Source: Candidatus Thorarchaeota archaeon (GTDB taxonomy: Archaea > Asgardarchaeota > Thorarchaeia > Thorarchaeales > Thorarchaeaceae). From it: a stretch of DNA of 64,000 nucleotides. The stretch is taken from positions 231,460 to 295,459 of the forward strand of contig DXJO01000010.1 in assembly GCA_019057475.1 (NCBI GenBank). Direction: 5' to 3'. The translations under genes and the position numbers were made by a program. Positions 18,681 through 27,600 of the stretch are shown one piece after another. Within the stretch, counting starts at the first letter, position 1; each line of letters starts with the position of its first letter. The notes beneath the pieces were generated by a model, which saw nothing but the letters and a program-made list of their open reading frames with translations, was not told where the DNA came from and did no database searches.

Positions 18681-19100
18681 TCATTCATCAGAGAACCTTG
18701 TAGGCACTCCTGTTGACGTCGCGACAAGCTCTTGGGCGGCACTAATGTAGCGCAACACCTTCACCATGCTTCCTTTGATCTTGAACCTGCGTGAAAGCAA
18801 TCCCTTGATCGGGCCCATTTCCTGATTAAGGAGTTTCTTCCAGTTTTCGAGCGTTCCAGAGTAAACAAACTCGGCAGATTCCCCCGGTGCAGCAAGATGA
18901 ACTGCTCTGCACTTACCATGCCATAAATCTACATACGCTCTAATCGGTTCTGTCACAGTCTTGCCATCTGAATCAATCTGGAAGATGAAATCGCCTTCCC
19001 AGTCTTTTGCCACCTCTTCGTACTGCTGGTTACTGTTGAGGAGTTCCATGTATCTCTTCATCCAATCCTCGGACAGGAATAGCAGCTTATTCTCGTTCAT
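18681..19100 (-). CDS. SCP2 sterol-carrier-like domain protein, paralogue A
   Basis: This 139-residue protein starts MNENKLLFLSEDWMKRYMEL and is the upstream member of the tandem pair. It shares the DWEGDFIFQ, VDLWHG and KGLLSRRF landmarks and a C-terminal helix ending in SDE with paralogue B, which ends in LDE. The SCP2-like family binds fatty acyl or sterol-like lipids in a hydrophobic tunnel; that role is inferred. The gap to the PHP gene upstream is 30 bases, so it is probably in the same transcript. The two copies have diverged enough that they may bind different ligands. Confidence 0.65.
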   Translation of the reverse strand: MNENKLLFLSEDWMKRYMELLNSNQQYEEVAKDWEGDFIFQIDSDGKTVTEPIRAYVDLWHGKCRAVHLAAPGESAEFVYSGTLENWKKLLNQEMGPIKGLLSRRFKIKGSMVKVLRYISAAQELVATSTGVPTRFSDE

Positions 19101-19130
19101 GGCAATCTCACAGTAGTGTCCAAGTCAGCA

Positions 19131-19817
19131 TTAGTTTTTTGGTTTCGAGGCAGATCGCTTCTTCGGCGGGGGCACCCATAGAGGAAGATTGAGCGCATCT
19201 GCAAGCTTGGCCTGCTCCTCGTTTCGTCCAACTCCGTTCAACCAATGCGCGTCGCTACCGAGTGTGAAGCGGCATCCCTGGTCCTTGGCGGTTTCGAAGA
19301 ACTCAAGGTTGTCCGGTGGGTACCTAGAATTCAGTTCTACTGCAATATCATTCTCTGCCAATGCAGCCGCAACGATTTCGCCATCAGCCTGTCTGTATGT
19401 GGATAAATAACCATCAAAGTGGCCTAGGATATGCATCACCCCTCGTTTGGATGCCCCAATCACAGCAGACGCCCACCTAGATGAGTCACTGCCCCAGTGT
19501 ACGGAACCTATGACAAGGTCAAACTGTTCATGGCCTCCCGCGACCTTAGAGAAAGTCCCGTCTGGCATGATATCTATCTCTGCACCATCGAGAACTCTAA
19601 TCTTCGGGAAGTCCGCTCTAGCTGACTCGATTGCGCCTCTGCGTTCACGGATGAGTCCAATTCCTCCCTGATTGGACCCGATACTCGGCCAAAAGTGGTC
19701 ACAAATCGCGATGATCTCAAGCCTCAACTGCATTGCGCGTTCAACAAGTGCTCCGATTGTTTCTGCGCCGTCTGAGAAGCGGGAGTGAATGTGCAGATCT
19801 GATTTCCGAGGATTCAT
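19131..19817 (-). CDS. PHP-domain metal-dependent phosphoesterase
   Basis: The 228-residue protein is a complete single PHP domain. Metal-binding motifs are present in order: DLHIHSRFSDG near the N-terminus, CDH (about 40), the Glu of LDGAEIDI, SVHWG, GHFD, ELNS and the final GSDAH. It resembles the histidinol-phosphatase/YcdX branch rather than the polymerase branch. The enzyme hydrolyses a phosphoester with a trinuclear metal site; the substrate is not evident and no his genes are nearby. The ATG at 19817 starts MNPRKSDLHIHS, as usual for the family; an in-frame TTG at 19835 just after the flavodoxin stop is possible. Its tail is basic (KKRSASKPKN). Confidence 0.88.
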   Translation of the reverse strand: MNPRKSDLHIHSRFSDGAETIGALVERAMQLRLEIIAICDHFWPSIGSNQGGIGLIRERRGAIESARADFPKIRVLDGAEIDIMPDGTFSKVAGGHEQFDLVIGSVHWGSDSSRWASAVIGASKRGVMHILGHFDGYLSTYRQADGEIVAAALAENDIAVELNSRYPPDNLEFFETAKDQGCRFTLGSDAHWLNGVGRNEEQAKLADALNLPLWVPPPKKRSASKPKN

Positions 19818-19835
19818 TGGACTCACAGAGCCCAA

Positions 19836-20297
19836 CTATTTCAGGAGCTTCTTTCCGAGATTGCGCCCAAAATCCCGGGCTGTTAGCGCTTCAGCCTCAT
19901 GAAGAGGCCCCTTCATTTCCATAACCTCAGCGGATAGTCCCTCTGAAACCAATGTTAAACCAGGCACCTTGTTTCTCACCACAGCTTTCATGCTCTCGAT
20001 TGCCCTCCCATTATGGGCTCCCATGTATGTTTCAAAGAGGGCTCCGGTCTTTCTTTTTACGCCCGCCTTGCCAACCTTCTTTATGAACCCACGAATCCCT
20101 CGAGTTGCCCTGTTCATATGGACGGGACAGCCAAACAGAATCACGTCGTATTTCGACACTTCAGCTGGGTCAAGGTCCTTTGGTTTGCTGAGCGTGCAAC
20201 TAATCTTTCCGGCTTCCTCCATCCCAGCGGCAATTTCCTGAGCTACCTGCTCCGTATTGCCGTATTTGCTTTCGTAGATGATAATGGCTGTCTTCAA
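19836..20297 (-). CDS. Flavodoxin-domain protein (protoporphyrinogen-oxidase/HemG-like type)
   Basis: The 153-residue protein has the flavodoxin FMN loop SKYGNTEQVA right after the first strand (TAIIIYES), then VILFGCPVHMNRATRGIRGFI and ALFETYMGAHNG, as in the HemG/flavodoxin-like group. It probably carries FMN and transfers electrons in the cytoplasm. The start is likely TTG at 20297 (MKTAIIIYESKYG) with GGTG five bases before it; GTG at 20303 is an alternative, and a much longer in-frame start at 20351 adds non-homologous residues. It opens a four-gene minus-strand run with the PHP and SCP2-like genes. Confidence 0.85.
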   Translation of the reverse strand: MKTAIIIYESKYGNTEQVAQEIAAGMEEAGKISCTLSKPKDLDPAEVSKYDVILFGCPVHMNRATRGIRGFIKKVGKAGVKRKTGALFETYMGAHNGRAIESMKAVVRNKVPGLTLVSEGLSAEVMEMKGPLHEAEALTARDFGRNLGKKLLK

Positions 20298-20417
20298 AAT
20301 CACACCTGCTGCATTTATGCTCTCTGCGGAATTAAACCTACCTAAATGCACAATGCGATTTCCTTCATTCGCATGTCTTATTACAAAATGCTTGCTGCTT
20401 ACTGAGGAGGAATTGGC

Positions 20418-21017
20418 ATGTCACGGCCCATTGATGCAACGATTATCGAGGTCGAGCTACCAGACGAAGTGTGGAACAGGGACGGCCTTATCGTTGTGGA
20501 GCTCGTTACTGGCGAGCGCCTAAGAATGAAATACGGCCCTGATGCAAAAGGAACCTTGCCCAAAATAGGACAAAAAATAACGCTAAGCTACAGGGACTTG
20601 ATGGCACTCCAAAGGGCACAACCATTGCCACCTGCACCTCATTTCGATTCCCGGCCGCAATTTCCCGCCAAGACGTGGGACAATGAGGACCCTTTCGGAA
20701 GCTTCGAATCCACCTACAACAAACCTGGGGGTGTTGTTCTGATTGTTGTCTTCAACCTAGTAATTTCCATGTTCGGACTTCTTTTTGGATTCCTAATATT
20801 GTCTATTTCTTCTGCGGCGATCCTCTTAGGGGCCATTTTCTTAGTCATTGGTGTCTTTCTGCTGGTCGTATCATACGGCCTTTACAGGCTAGAATCGTGG
20901 GCTCGTACGGCATACATGGTTTTCAGCGTGCTCATCTGTTTCACAATCATTGGAGCTGTCATAGGTGTCCCCATCCTCATCTACCTATACAGTGATGTGA
21001 AGAACAGCTTCGATTGA
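20418..21017 (+). CDS. Membrane protein of unknown function with soluble N-terminal domain
   Basis: I do not recognise this 199-residue protein. Residues 1-60 form a small beta-rich domain (ATIIEVELPDEVW, IVVELVTGERLRMKYGP). A proline-rich linker follows, then three to four hydrophobic segments from about 110 to the end (VVLIVVFNLVISMFGLLFGF and others), finishing YLYSDVKNSFD. An ideal AGGAGG ribosome site lies seven bases before the ATG, implying good expression. It stands just upstream of the stress-like operon but is separated from it by 189 bases with that operon's own promoter. Confidence 0.75.
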   Translation: MSRPIDATIIEVELPDEVWNRDGLIVVELVTGERLRMKYGPDAKGTLPKIGQKITLSYRDLMALQRAQPLPPAPHFDSRPQFPAKTWDNEDPFGSFESTYNKPGGVVLIVVFNLVISMFGLLFGFLILSISSAAILLGAIFLVIGVFLLVVSYGLYRLESWARTAYMVFSVLICFTIIGAVIGVPILIYLYSDVKNSFD

Positions 21018-21105
21018 CGCGCGTCAGAAAATGAGTTCCCTGTACGCAAGAAAGCCCCTCTTCGGCACCTGATGTTTGACAAATGCGGTTCGATTGGAAT
21101 TTACC

Positions 21106-21173
21106 GAACGTTTGGCGTTCACCAAACTATTTATAAACAAATGCGCTTATGTTTGGTATAAGTCAAACGTTCC
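21106..21173 (+). promoter_or_regulatory. TATA promoter flanked by two inverted copies of an operator-like element
   Basis: A TATA box (ATTTATAAA, 21129-21137) is bracketed by two dyads: GTTTGG-N6-CCAAAC (21110-21127) and GTTTGG-N6-TCAAAC (21151-21168). The copies extend further: GAACGTTTG at 21106-21114 is the exact reverse complement of CAAACGTTC at 21164-21172. Aligned over 22 bases the two elements agree at about 18. The downstream copy covers the expected transcription start. The operon behind it encodes a winged-helix protein (23147-23794), the natural candidate to bind here and repress its own operon. A further TTTGACAAA palindrome is at 21074-21082. Confidence 0.7.
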
Positions 21174-21206
21174 GATTTCACGGAACAATCACATGGTGAA
21201 ACGACA

Positions 21207-22130
21207 ATGTCAAACTCAAAGACTGATTTCAACACGATAATAGACGACATGATGACAAGCCTTAGACTTGCAGGGGACAATTTTCTCACTTTCTTCCTTG
21301 CGGGTCTTGGAATGGCCGCTTTAGCAATTCTGATGATAGTAGCAATCACGATACCACTCGGTCTCGCAGCTGCTGTTGTCTTTTCTATGGGTCCCACATT
21401 CTGGGCTGACATGGGCCCTGGCATGATGACCTTTGCAACAGCTAACCCTTACCTCGTTGTAGGTCTAGTTGCTTTGATTGCATTGCCTTTTGTGGGTGTT
21501 CTCACGACTGTTGTGGGTGCTATCTATGGCATCAGCAAGGAAGTCGTGGAAGACGGCGAGACTAAGGCTGAGAATGCTTTCTCCTGGTTCAAGCGCAGAT
21601 TTCTGGCATTTGCAGGTGCAGGGATCATTCAATCCCTGATTGTAGTAGGACCTATCTTCCTCCTTAGTGCCATGATTTCTCCAACGTTAGGTGGCAGCGT
21701 CACCGGCGTTTACTCCGTTCTCCTTGGCGTGTTCGCATTTGTGTGGGTCTTCATTACTGAAGGACTCCTCTCCATGATGCTCCCTGCAGTTGTCGACGGG
21801 AAGAACCCGATTGAAGCACTCCGCGTTTCGGTTAAACTAGGCATTGATCGATTCGACAGGGTCTTTGGAATCTGGACTGCATACATCGTACTATTTGCGG
21901 CGATGGCAGCTCCAGCTTTCTTGGTCGCTTATGGAGTTGGCTTCACCCCTGGGATGCACATGGCAATTCCTATGATTGCCGTGGTAGCCGGGGGCTGGAC
22001 CGCGCTAGCTGGTCTGTTACTGGTTGCAATCGTGCTTCCAAGCATGATTCTAGCCCGCGCACGCGTATATGCAATCCTGACCGGCAAGCGTCTAGCCGCG
22101 CCCAAGGCACTTGAGGTGCCAATTGTATAG
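21207..22130 (+). CDS. Multi-pass membrane protein, first of two paralogues in a stress-like operon
   Basis: A 307-residue protein with about six to seven membrane segments. It starts with a soluble helix (NTIIDDMMTSLRLAGDNFLTFFL) and shares its plan with the next gene: an early amphipathic helix, GxxYGISKEVVEDGETKAENAFSWFKRRF between segments, then PAVVDGKNPIEALRVSVKLG and a late segment ending ARVYAIL. The same landmarks in the second gene are GMGREIAESEDTNAEGVFSWYSRKF and PAIVDGYSPIEATKISLRMG. The plan resembles the widespread DUF7847/glycerophosphodiester-phosphodiesterase-type membrane domains, which lack known activity. It lies directly behind the double-operator promoter, with GGTGA seven bases before the ATG. 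Confidence 0.78.
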   Translation: MSNSKTDFNTIIDDMMTSLRLAGDNFLTFFLAGLGMAALAILMIVAITIPLGLAAAVVFSMGPTFWADMGPGMMTFATANPYLVVGLVALIALPFVGVLTTVVGAIYGISKEVVEDGETKAENAFSWFKRRFLAFAGAGIIQSLIVVGPIFLLSAMISPTLGGSVTGVYSVLLGVFAFVWVFITEGLLSMMLPAVVDGKNPIEALRVSVKLGIDRFDRVFGIWTAYIVLFAAMAAPAFLVAYGVGFTPGMHMAIPMIAVVAGGWTALAGLLLVAIVLPSMILARARVYAILTGKRLAAPKALEVPIV

Positions 22131-22210
22131 AACAATCGAGTGGACTTAAAGGGTGCCTACATTCTTGCAGTGCAGGCACTCACCACTCACCTTGTCGAGG
22201 TGTCTGAACG

Positions 22211-23143
22211 ATGATGAAGGGTTCGAGCTTTACAATCCTGATGGACGATTTGAAGGCGAGCTTCAAGCTTGCGGTTAAGAACATCCTGTCTTTTCTTTTC
22301 GGGATGATTGGTGTGATCATTGTCACGGTTCTCTTGATAGCAGTCATGGCAATAGCAGTCGTACCGTTCGTAGTCCTCTTTCTAGGCATTGAGGGAATGA
22401 CCAACGCCATTACTCAACTCGCACCGCTCATGGAAACTGAAAGCGGAGCTGCTATGGTTATTTTCGGATTTGGCATGATTGTAATCTTGCCATTCCTGAT
22501 TCCGTTCTTCGTTTCCGTAGGTGCGCTCTTTGGGATGGGCAGAGAGATTGCTGAGAGTGAGGATACAAATGCTGAAGGTGTCTTCTCTTGGTACTCTCGC
22601 AAGTTCTTCTCCTTTGTTGGAGGTGGACTAATCATCTTCCTGATCTCAATGATGCCGTTAGCTCTTCTGATGCTTGCTCTAATTCCAGTGCATGGAGGAT
22701 CTCCTGGCGGACCATTTGCGTGGGTTCTCCCAGTTGGGGCATTCATCTGGTTGACTGTGAGCTTGAGCATGTTGTCAATGACGTACCCAGCCATAGTGGA
22801 CGGGTATTCACCTATTGAGGCAACGAAGATATCCTTGAGGATGGGCTGGACCTACTTTGACCGCGTTTTCTCGACGTTCCTGTCTTTCATTGTGATAATC
22901 GTTCTCCTATTCGCACCCTTCGCCATTGGGGCATTTGTGAGCCTGTCACTGGGCCCAGAATTCCTCGGGCCGCTAGCGCTGTTTGGCGGCTATGTGATGT
23001 TAGCCTTTCTCTTCTTAGCTCTGGTTGTGCTCCCTGCTTTCATCATATCGCTCAATCGAGTATACATAATCCTAAGCGGAGAAGACATCACACCACCTCC
23101 AGAAGATGAACATCCTGATGTTAGCCTCGTGGGAGGGATATGA
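22211..23143 (+). CDS. Multi-pass membrane protein, second paralogue
   Basis: A 310-residue paralogue of the preceding gene with the same six to seven segment layout and the conserved FSWYSRKF and YSPIEATKISLRMGWTYFDRVF stretches. The pair probably forms a heteromer. The spacing of 80 bases from the first gene contains GAGGTG before the paired ATG codons at 22211. The regulator gene starts three bases after this stop, so they are coupled. The C-terminus is soluble and acidic (PPPEDEHPDVSLVGGI), a possible contact for the regulator or another cytoplasmic partner. Function unknown. Confidence 0.78.
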   Translation: MMKGSSFTILMDDLKASFKLAVKNILSFLFGMIGVIIVTVLLIAVMAIAVVPFVVLFLGIEGMTNAITQLAPLMETESGAAMVIFGFGMIVILPFLIPFFVSVGALFGMGREIAESEDTNAEGVFSWYSRKFFSFVGGGLIIFLISMMPLALLMLALIPVHGGSPGGPFAWVLPVGAFIWLTVSLSMLSMTYPAIVDGYSPIEATKISLRMGWTYFDRVFSTFLSFIVIIVLLFAPFAIGAFVSLSLGPEFLGPLALFGGYVMLAFLFLALVVLPAFIISLNRVYIILSGEDITPPPEDEHPDVSLVGGI

Positions 23144-23146
23144 ACG

Positions 23147-23794
23147 ATGGCAATCATAGAGAAAGACATTGAGCCCATGAAGGATTTGGAGATTATTTCT
23201 GATCCAAAGACCATCAAAATCCTCTTTGAACCAACAAGAGCTGCGATTGTCTTCAAGTACTTGGTACAGGATTCAATGACAGTGAAACAGCTTTCGGACC
23301 GGTTGAATAAGAACCCCGGAACTATCCTTCATCACATTGAGAAACTAAAGAAAGCGGGGCTCATTGTCGAGGAACGCACTGAGCAAACTAGGACTGGAAT
23401 CGTTCAGCGTTACTATAGGGCAACAGCCAGAGAGTTTCGACTCGGAATCAGTGGCATGATGGCGGCAGATGGGGGGGTCGCCAAATTCGCAAAGAATCGC
23501 CTAGAATCAATGGTCGCTAGTCTTTCGGTCTATGGCATAGAGATTTCGGAATCAGAGACCCCTGAAGCAATGGAACTGCTCAGGGCCGTCATAGAACGAG
23601 AGAACTACGTGAACTCGAACTTGTCTATCACCGACAAGAAGAGCTACAAAAAACTCTCCTCTCCGGTACGCAATGATGCGTCGCGAATAACGCGACGATT
23701 TGCACTCGAAGAGGATGAGGACTATCGGCGACTGAGAAACAAGTGGCATAGCTTTCTCCGGTTGCATCAAAAAGGTGGAACAAAGAATGAATGA
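23147..23794 (+). CDS. Winged-helix (ArsR-like) transcription regulator
   Basis: The 215-residue protein has a winged-helix domain at about 20-95: IKILFEPTRAAIVFKYL, SMTVKQLSDRLNKNPGTILHHIEKLKKAGLI (recognition helix) and a wing ending GIVQRYYRA. This is the ArsR/HTH_20 pattern. There is no cysteine metal site, so a metal signal is unlikely; the helical C-terminal 120 residues would dimerise or sense. It is the third gene of the operon and the likely ligand of the paired elements at 21106-21173, giving autoregulation. It overlaps the next gene by eight bases. Confidence 0.88.
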   Translation: MAIIEKDIEPMKDLEIISDPKTIKILFEPTRAAIVFKYLVQDSMTVKQLSDRLNKNPGTILHHIEKLKKAGLIVEERTEQTRTGIVQRYYRATAREFRLGISGMMAADGGVAKFAKNRLESMVASLSVYGIEISESETPEAMELLRAVIERENYVNSNLSITDKKSYKKLSSPVRNDASRITRRFALEEDEDYRRLRNKWHSFLRLHQKGGTKNE

Positions 23795-24563
23795 ACAAAA
23801 TTCTGGATATCAACGGAATACGACAATGGTCGTGTGTGTAGTGCTTGTAATCGCAATTGGGGGCATACTTGTAGGTCTACTGGCCTTCTATAATCCGCTC
23901 CCCCGTGGCGGTGGATGGAACTGGAGTGATGCAACTACTGATTTCAGCTTCGATGACACTCTCGGTTCAACAACAGGCACAGTAGAACTTGATTTGGATA
24001 TTTCAGTTGGAGGCGTTAAGATAACTTTCGAGAACGACTCGAACTTGCTCTATAGGATCGACATGGAGGTGCCCAACAACACGGTTGCTGAGTATGGTGA
24101 CCCCGTAGTTACTTTCAGCTCCAATACGATTACTCTAGACTATCCTATGGCGGGAGTCAACGTGACTCTGGGCAGTGGTGTCAACTACACCCTCGATATA
24201 GACATAACGACTGGTGCCATTGACTTGGAGCTGATAGCGGGTGCTCACATTGGGGATGTTGCGCTCAACACATCGGTTGGGGCCATCTCGGTGGTCATGA
24301 CGGACGATGTTGTAGTTAATGGGGATGTGGAGTTCAGCTTCCTTACCGGCGTTGGAGCCATCAATGTGGTGGCAGACTTTCCAACAGATGTAGGGGGAAG
24401 CTTCGATGCGACCGCATCCGTTGGCAGTATCGAGGTGGTTGCTCCCGGATGGACGGAATCACCGCCGAATCACTACGAAACAGATGACTACGACACTGCA
24501 TCAAATACGGTCACTATCACTGCAATCACGAACACAGGTTCCATTAACGCAATCTTGACCTGA
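23787..24563 (+). CDS. Membrane-anchored beta-solenoid (DUF4097/toastrack-like) protein
   Basis: The 258-residue protein has one N-terminal membrane segment (about 14-37, VVCVVLVIAIGGILVGLLAF), then an extracellular domain of short repeated strands: VGGVKITF, ITTGAIDLEL, TSVGAISVVM, TGVGAINVVA, ASVGSIEVV and TGSINAIL. Such G-x-I-x-V rungs are typical of the toastrack/DUF4097 solenoid found in LiaF/PspC-type envelope-stress systems. The start at 23787 has AAAGGTGG eight bases upstream and overlaps the regulator gene. Being co-encoded with two membrane proteins and a winged-helix regulator, it is a plausible outer sensor or shield of a cell-envelope stress response. Confidence 0.7.
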   Translation: MNEQNSGYQRNTTMVVCVVLVIAIGGILVGLLAFYNPLPRGGGWNWSDATTDFSFDDTLGSTTGTVELDLDISVGGVKITFENDSNLLYRIDMEVPNNTVAEYGDPVVTFSSNTITLDYPMAGVNVTLGSGVNYTLDIDITTGAIDLELIAGAHIGDVALNTSVGAISVVMTDDVVVNGDVEFSFLTGVGAINVVADFPTDVGGSFDATASVGSIEVVAPGWTESPPNHYETDDYDTASNTVTITAITNTGSINAILT

Positions 24564-24577
24564 TTGCGTGCATTATT

Positions 24578-24613
24578 TGGGAGGGGTATCGCCCCTCCTT
24601 CTCTTTTTCTTGC
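24578..24613 (+). terminator. Hairpin plus T-rich terminator after the stress-like operon
   Basis: A perfect seven-base-pair stem, GGAGGGG (24580-24586) with CCCCTCC (24592-24598) and a five-base loop, is followed by TTCTCTTTTTC. It stands 17 bases after the last stop of the operon and before the next gene's promoter, the expected place for an intrinsic-type archaeal terminator. Confidence 0.7.
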
Positions 24614-24694
24614 TCTCGATTCTACGCAATTCGCAAATCTTTTATCGAAACGTGCCCGTCGTCGGCCAGCTTACTTCTTAGGAGTCTGACTACA

Positions 24695-27600
24695 ATGACG
24701 AGCAAGCACACCAAAGGCAAGGTTCGCGATTTCGAGTTGACATTAGAGGACGCCGGCCGTCTTGTTGATTGCTTGAACTCGTTCGACGACTCAGACTCGT
24801 GGCCTGGCGGTTTCACGCACGGCAATCCGTTCACTGCAGAGCGAGTGTTGAAAGATTGGAAAAAGCAGAACAACTTGCGGGTCATAGTGGCTTACAAAGA
24901 CGACATGATAGTGGGCCATTGCAACATAGTTCAGGGGGAACTTGACCCGGAAGCTGCATACGTTGGACTCCTTGGAGCAAATCCTGCGTATCAAGGTCAG
25001 GGTTATGGCAAGGCCATGCTTATAGAGGCAGCCGAAACTGCTGCCAAAACCGGAAAGAGAAGAATAGATCTTCATACATGGGCAGGCAATCTCAAAGCCA
25101 TGCCGCTTTACAAAAGAGTTGGCTATAACTGGGTGCCTGGTACTAGAGTCTTGATGGAGTCTCATATCCCTGGCATCTTATCATGCGAAATGTTCGCGGA
25201 GTTTTTCAGCAGATACTACTGGTATGACGCCTACAAACGGGAAATACATCAAGAAGTTGACGATGTCGTGGTAGGTGTTCTTGGCGTTTTCAAGTACTCC
25301 TTCGAAGGGGAGAACGACGATTCTCTTGAGGTCACTATTGATAGAGAGGCAAAGGGCATCTGCGGCTTCAAGCTTGCTCTTGATGGACGCGAGCTTAGGG
25401 TCGACATCCGTCCAAGATCGCACCACGGATATATCGGCATAGGTGAAACTCCGGTAGAGCTAGTGATTTCAAACAGGAGCGATGAGAATCTCCCGTATAC
25501 TGTGCAAGTTGTACCCACAGAGGGGTTTTCTGTAGATATACATGACAAGACATCAGGCAACGTGACCGTGGGTGATGAAGCGACTCTCAAAGCAATCTAT
25601 TCGATTGGTACTGAGGCAGAACCGCTCGATAGGGATACCAACCCTGATGAGAAAGCCAAGACGCAGGCTGAGTGGATTCTCGGAATCGGCGAGAAATCTG
25701 TTCACATGTTCAATGGCTTGATTTCCAAAGAAGCAGTTACAGTCAGTTCTGGTCCATATCACCCCTCAATCTCGCCGGGTGAGAGCGCGAAATTTGTGAT
25801 ATCTCTTCACAACAACTCGGAACAAGCGGTAAAAGGTGTTGCAGCCTTCACTTCTCCTGACGAGCATAAGCTAAGTATGAGCGAGCACTCCTTCTCTTTG
25901 AGTCCGAATGAAACAATTGAGGTGCATCTAGAGTTCTCTACTACATCTGAGGATGCGAATACCATTGTGCCAGTCGAGATTTCAGTTTCCGTTGAAGAAG
26001 AGGGCCACCTCGCCTTACTCGCAAAGAAACTGCTTGATATTCCAGTGATAGGTCCAGCTGGTGCTCTAGCATACCGTAGCTTGAACGAGGAACTTGTACT
26101 TGAAACTGAAATGCTCCGTGTCACAATGGCTCGCAATCCTCCGATGATGATTAAACGGATAGAAAACAAAATAACCTGCAAGTCTGAGCGGGTCTGGTGG
26201 TTCTTGCCTATGCCTGGGTATCCATTCCCAGGTGAGGGCGGGGAGTGGACCAACAAGAAGTTCGACGTTCAGGTGCGGAATCTGCAGGATAGAGCAGAGA
26301 TTCAGCTTGAGGCTGATTCCATTGACCGACCCGGTCTGCGAATGACAGTCATCTATCGTGTGTATCCGGGTAGGGAGTACTTGGAAGCTGTGGTCCGTTT
26401 CACCAATGTTGGCACGACTAGGCAGACCAATCTGGGACTCATGCTGGGTTTGTGGATGGATTACCATGGAGCGCAGCTCTTTGTCCCTGTGAATGGTAGC
26501 ATCCATAGTCTGGACTCAGTTGAATGGACCGGTGACAGACAACTGCCCAAGTCGCCGAAGTATTACCATGAATCATGGGCTGCTAAGCAAGATTACGATG
26601 GCATTACTATTCTAGGTGCAATCTGGGATCCAGAGTTTCTTGACGAAGTAACTCCGACCAGACGCTGGTCGATGATACGCACTGAGTATCGGCTGCCAGA
26701 TTTAGAGGTGGGTCAGTCCATAGAGAAGACACCCCTCAGAATTGTCGTGAGTCAAGGTGGCTGGGAGAACGTGCGTCGACTGTGGGCACAGCTTTACGGG
26801 AAGTCCGCCGAGTTGAAAGGTCACGTCGAGCTCAGGTCTGACCTTGAGGTAGAACTTGTTCCCGAGTCGACTAACACGCGCCAGAGGAATGGCGCTCCAA
26901 TCCTAGTTGACCGGGCCAAAAAAACCAAGATGGAATTTCGCGTAAGAGTGATCCATGAGGACGCAATCAATTCCGACATAATGCTCAGAATGCCTGAAGG
27001 ACTTCTGGCGAATGGCAAGAGGAATCTCGAGTTCAATGTGAAGGCGCTCTCCATTAATTCTCCATTCACAGTCCCTGTCGCAATCACGGTTGATGACGAC
27101 AAGGAATGGCTCCGAAGAAACGGGGAAGTCGAACTGAAATTCCAAAGCAGGGTTGCACGGATTCCATTCACTGCTCTTGTTTATGACTCGAAAGCCCCAA
27201 TCAAGCGTGACACCACCACTGAGCAAAACCTTGTGCTTCACAGTCTCACGTTGGGAGAGTATGAAATGGCTGTTTCTCCTGACTACTGTGCGAATCTCGT
27301 CCGGTTAGGCAAGACGGGGAAACCAAGTGTTTTCTATGACACTTTCCCCGAGGCAAAGCCGTTCATGTGGTCGGATCAGCACTACAGCGGAGTAAGCCCT
27401 ATGATTGCAGGTTGGACCATCTGGGATTGGGAGTCTGCTCTACCAAAGGAGAAATGGTTGCTCTCTGAGGTTACTCAGGGTCCCTGGATTGGGTACGAGT
27501 TGAGGACAGTTGCTAAACACGCCCCGAAGGTAAAAGGCATTGAGTTCACTGTGCGCCATATGATGCTTCCCGGAGCGCCTATTGTTCATTCTGAGATAAG

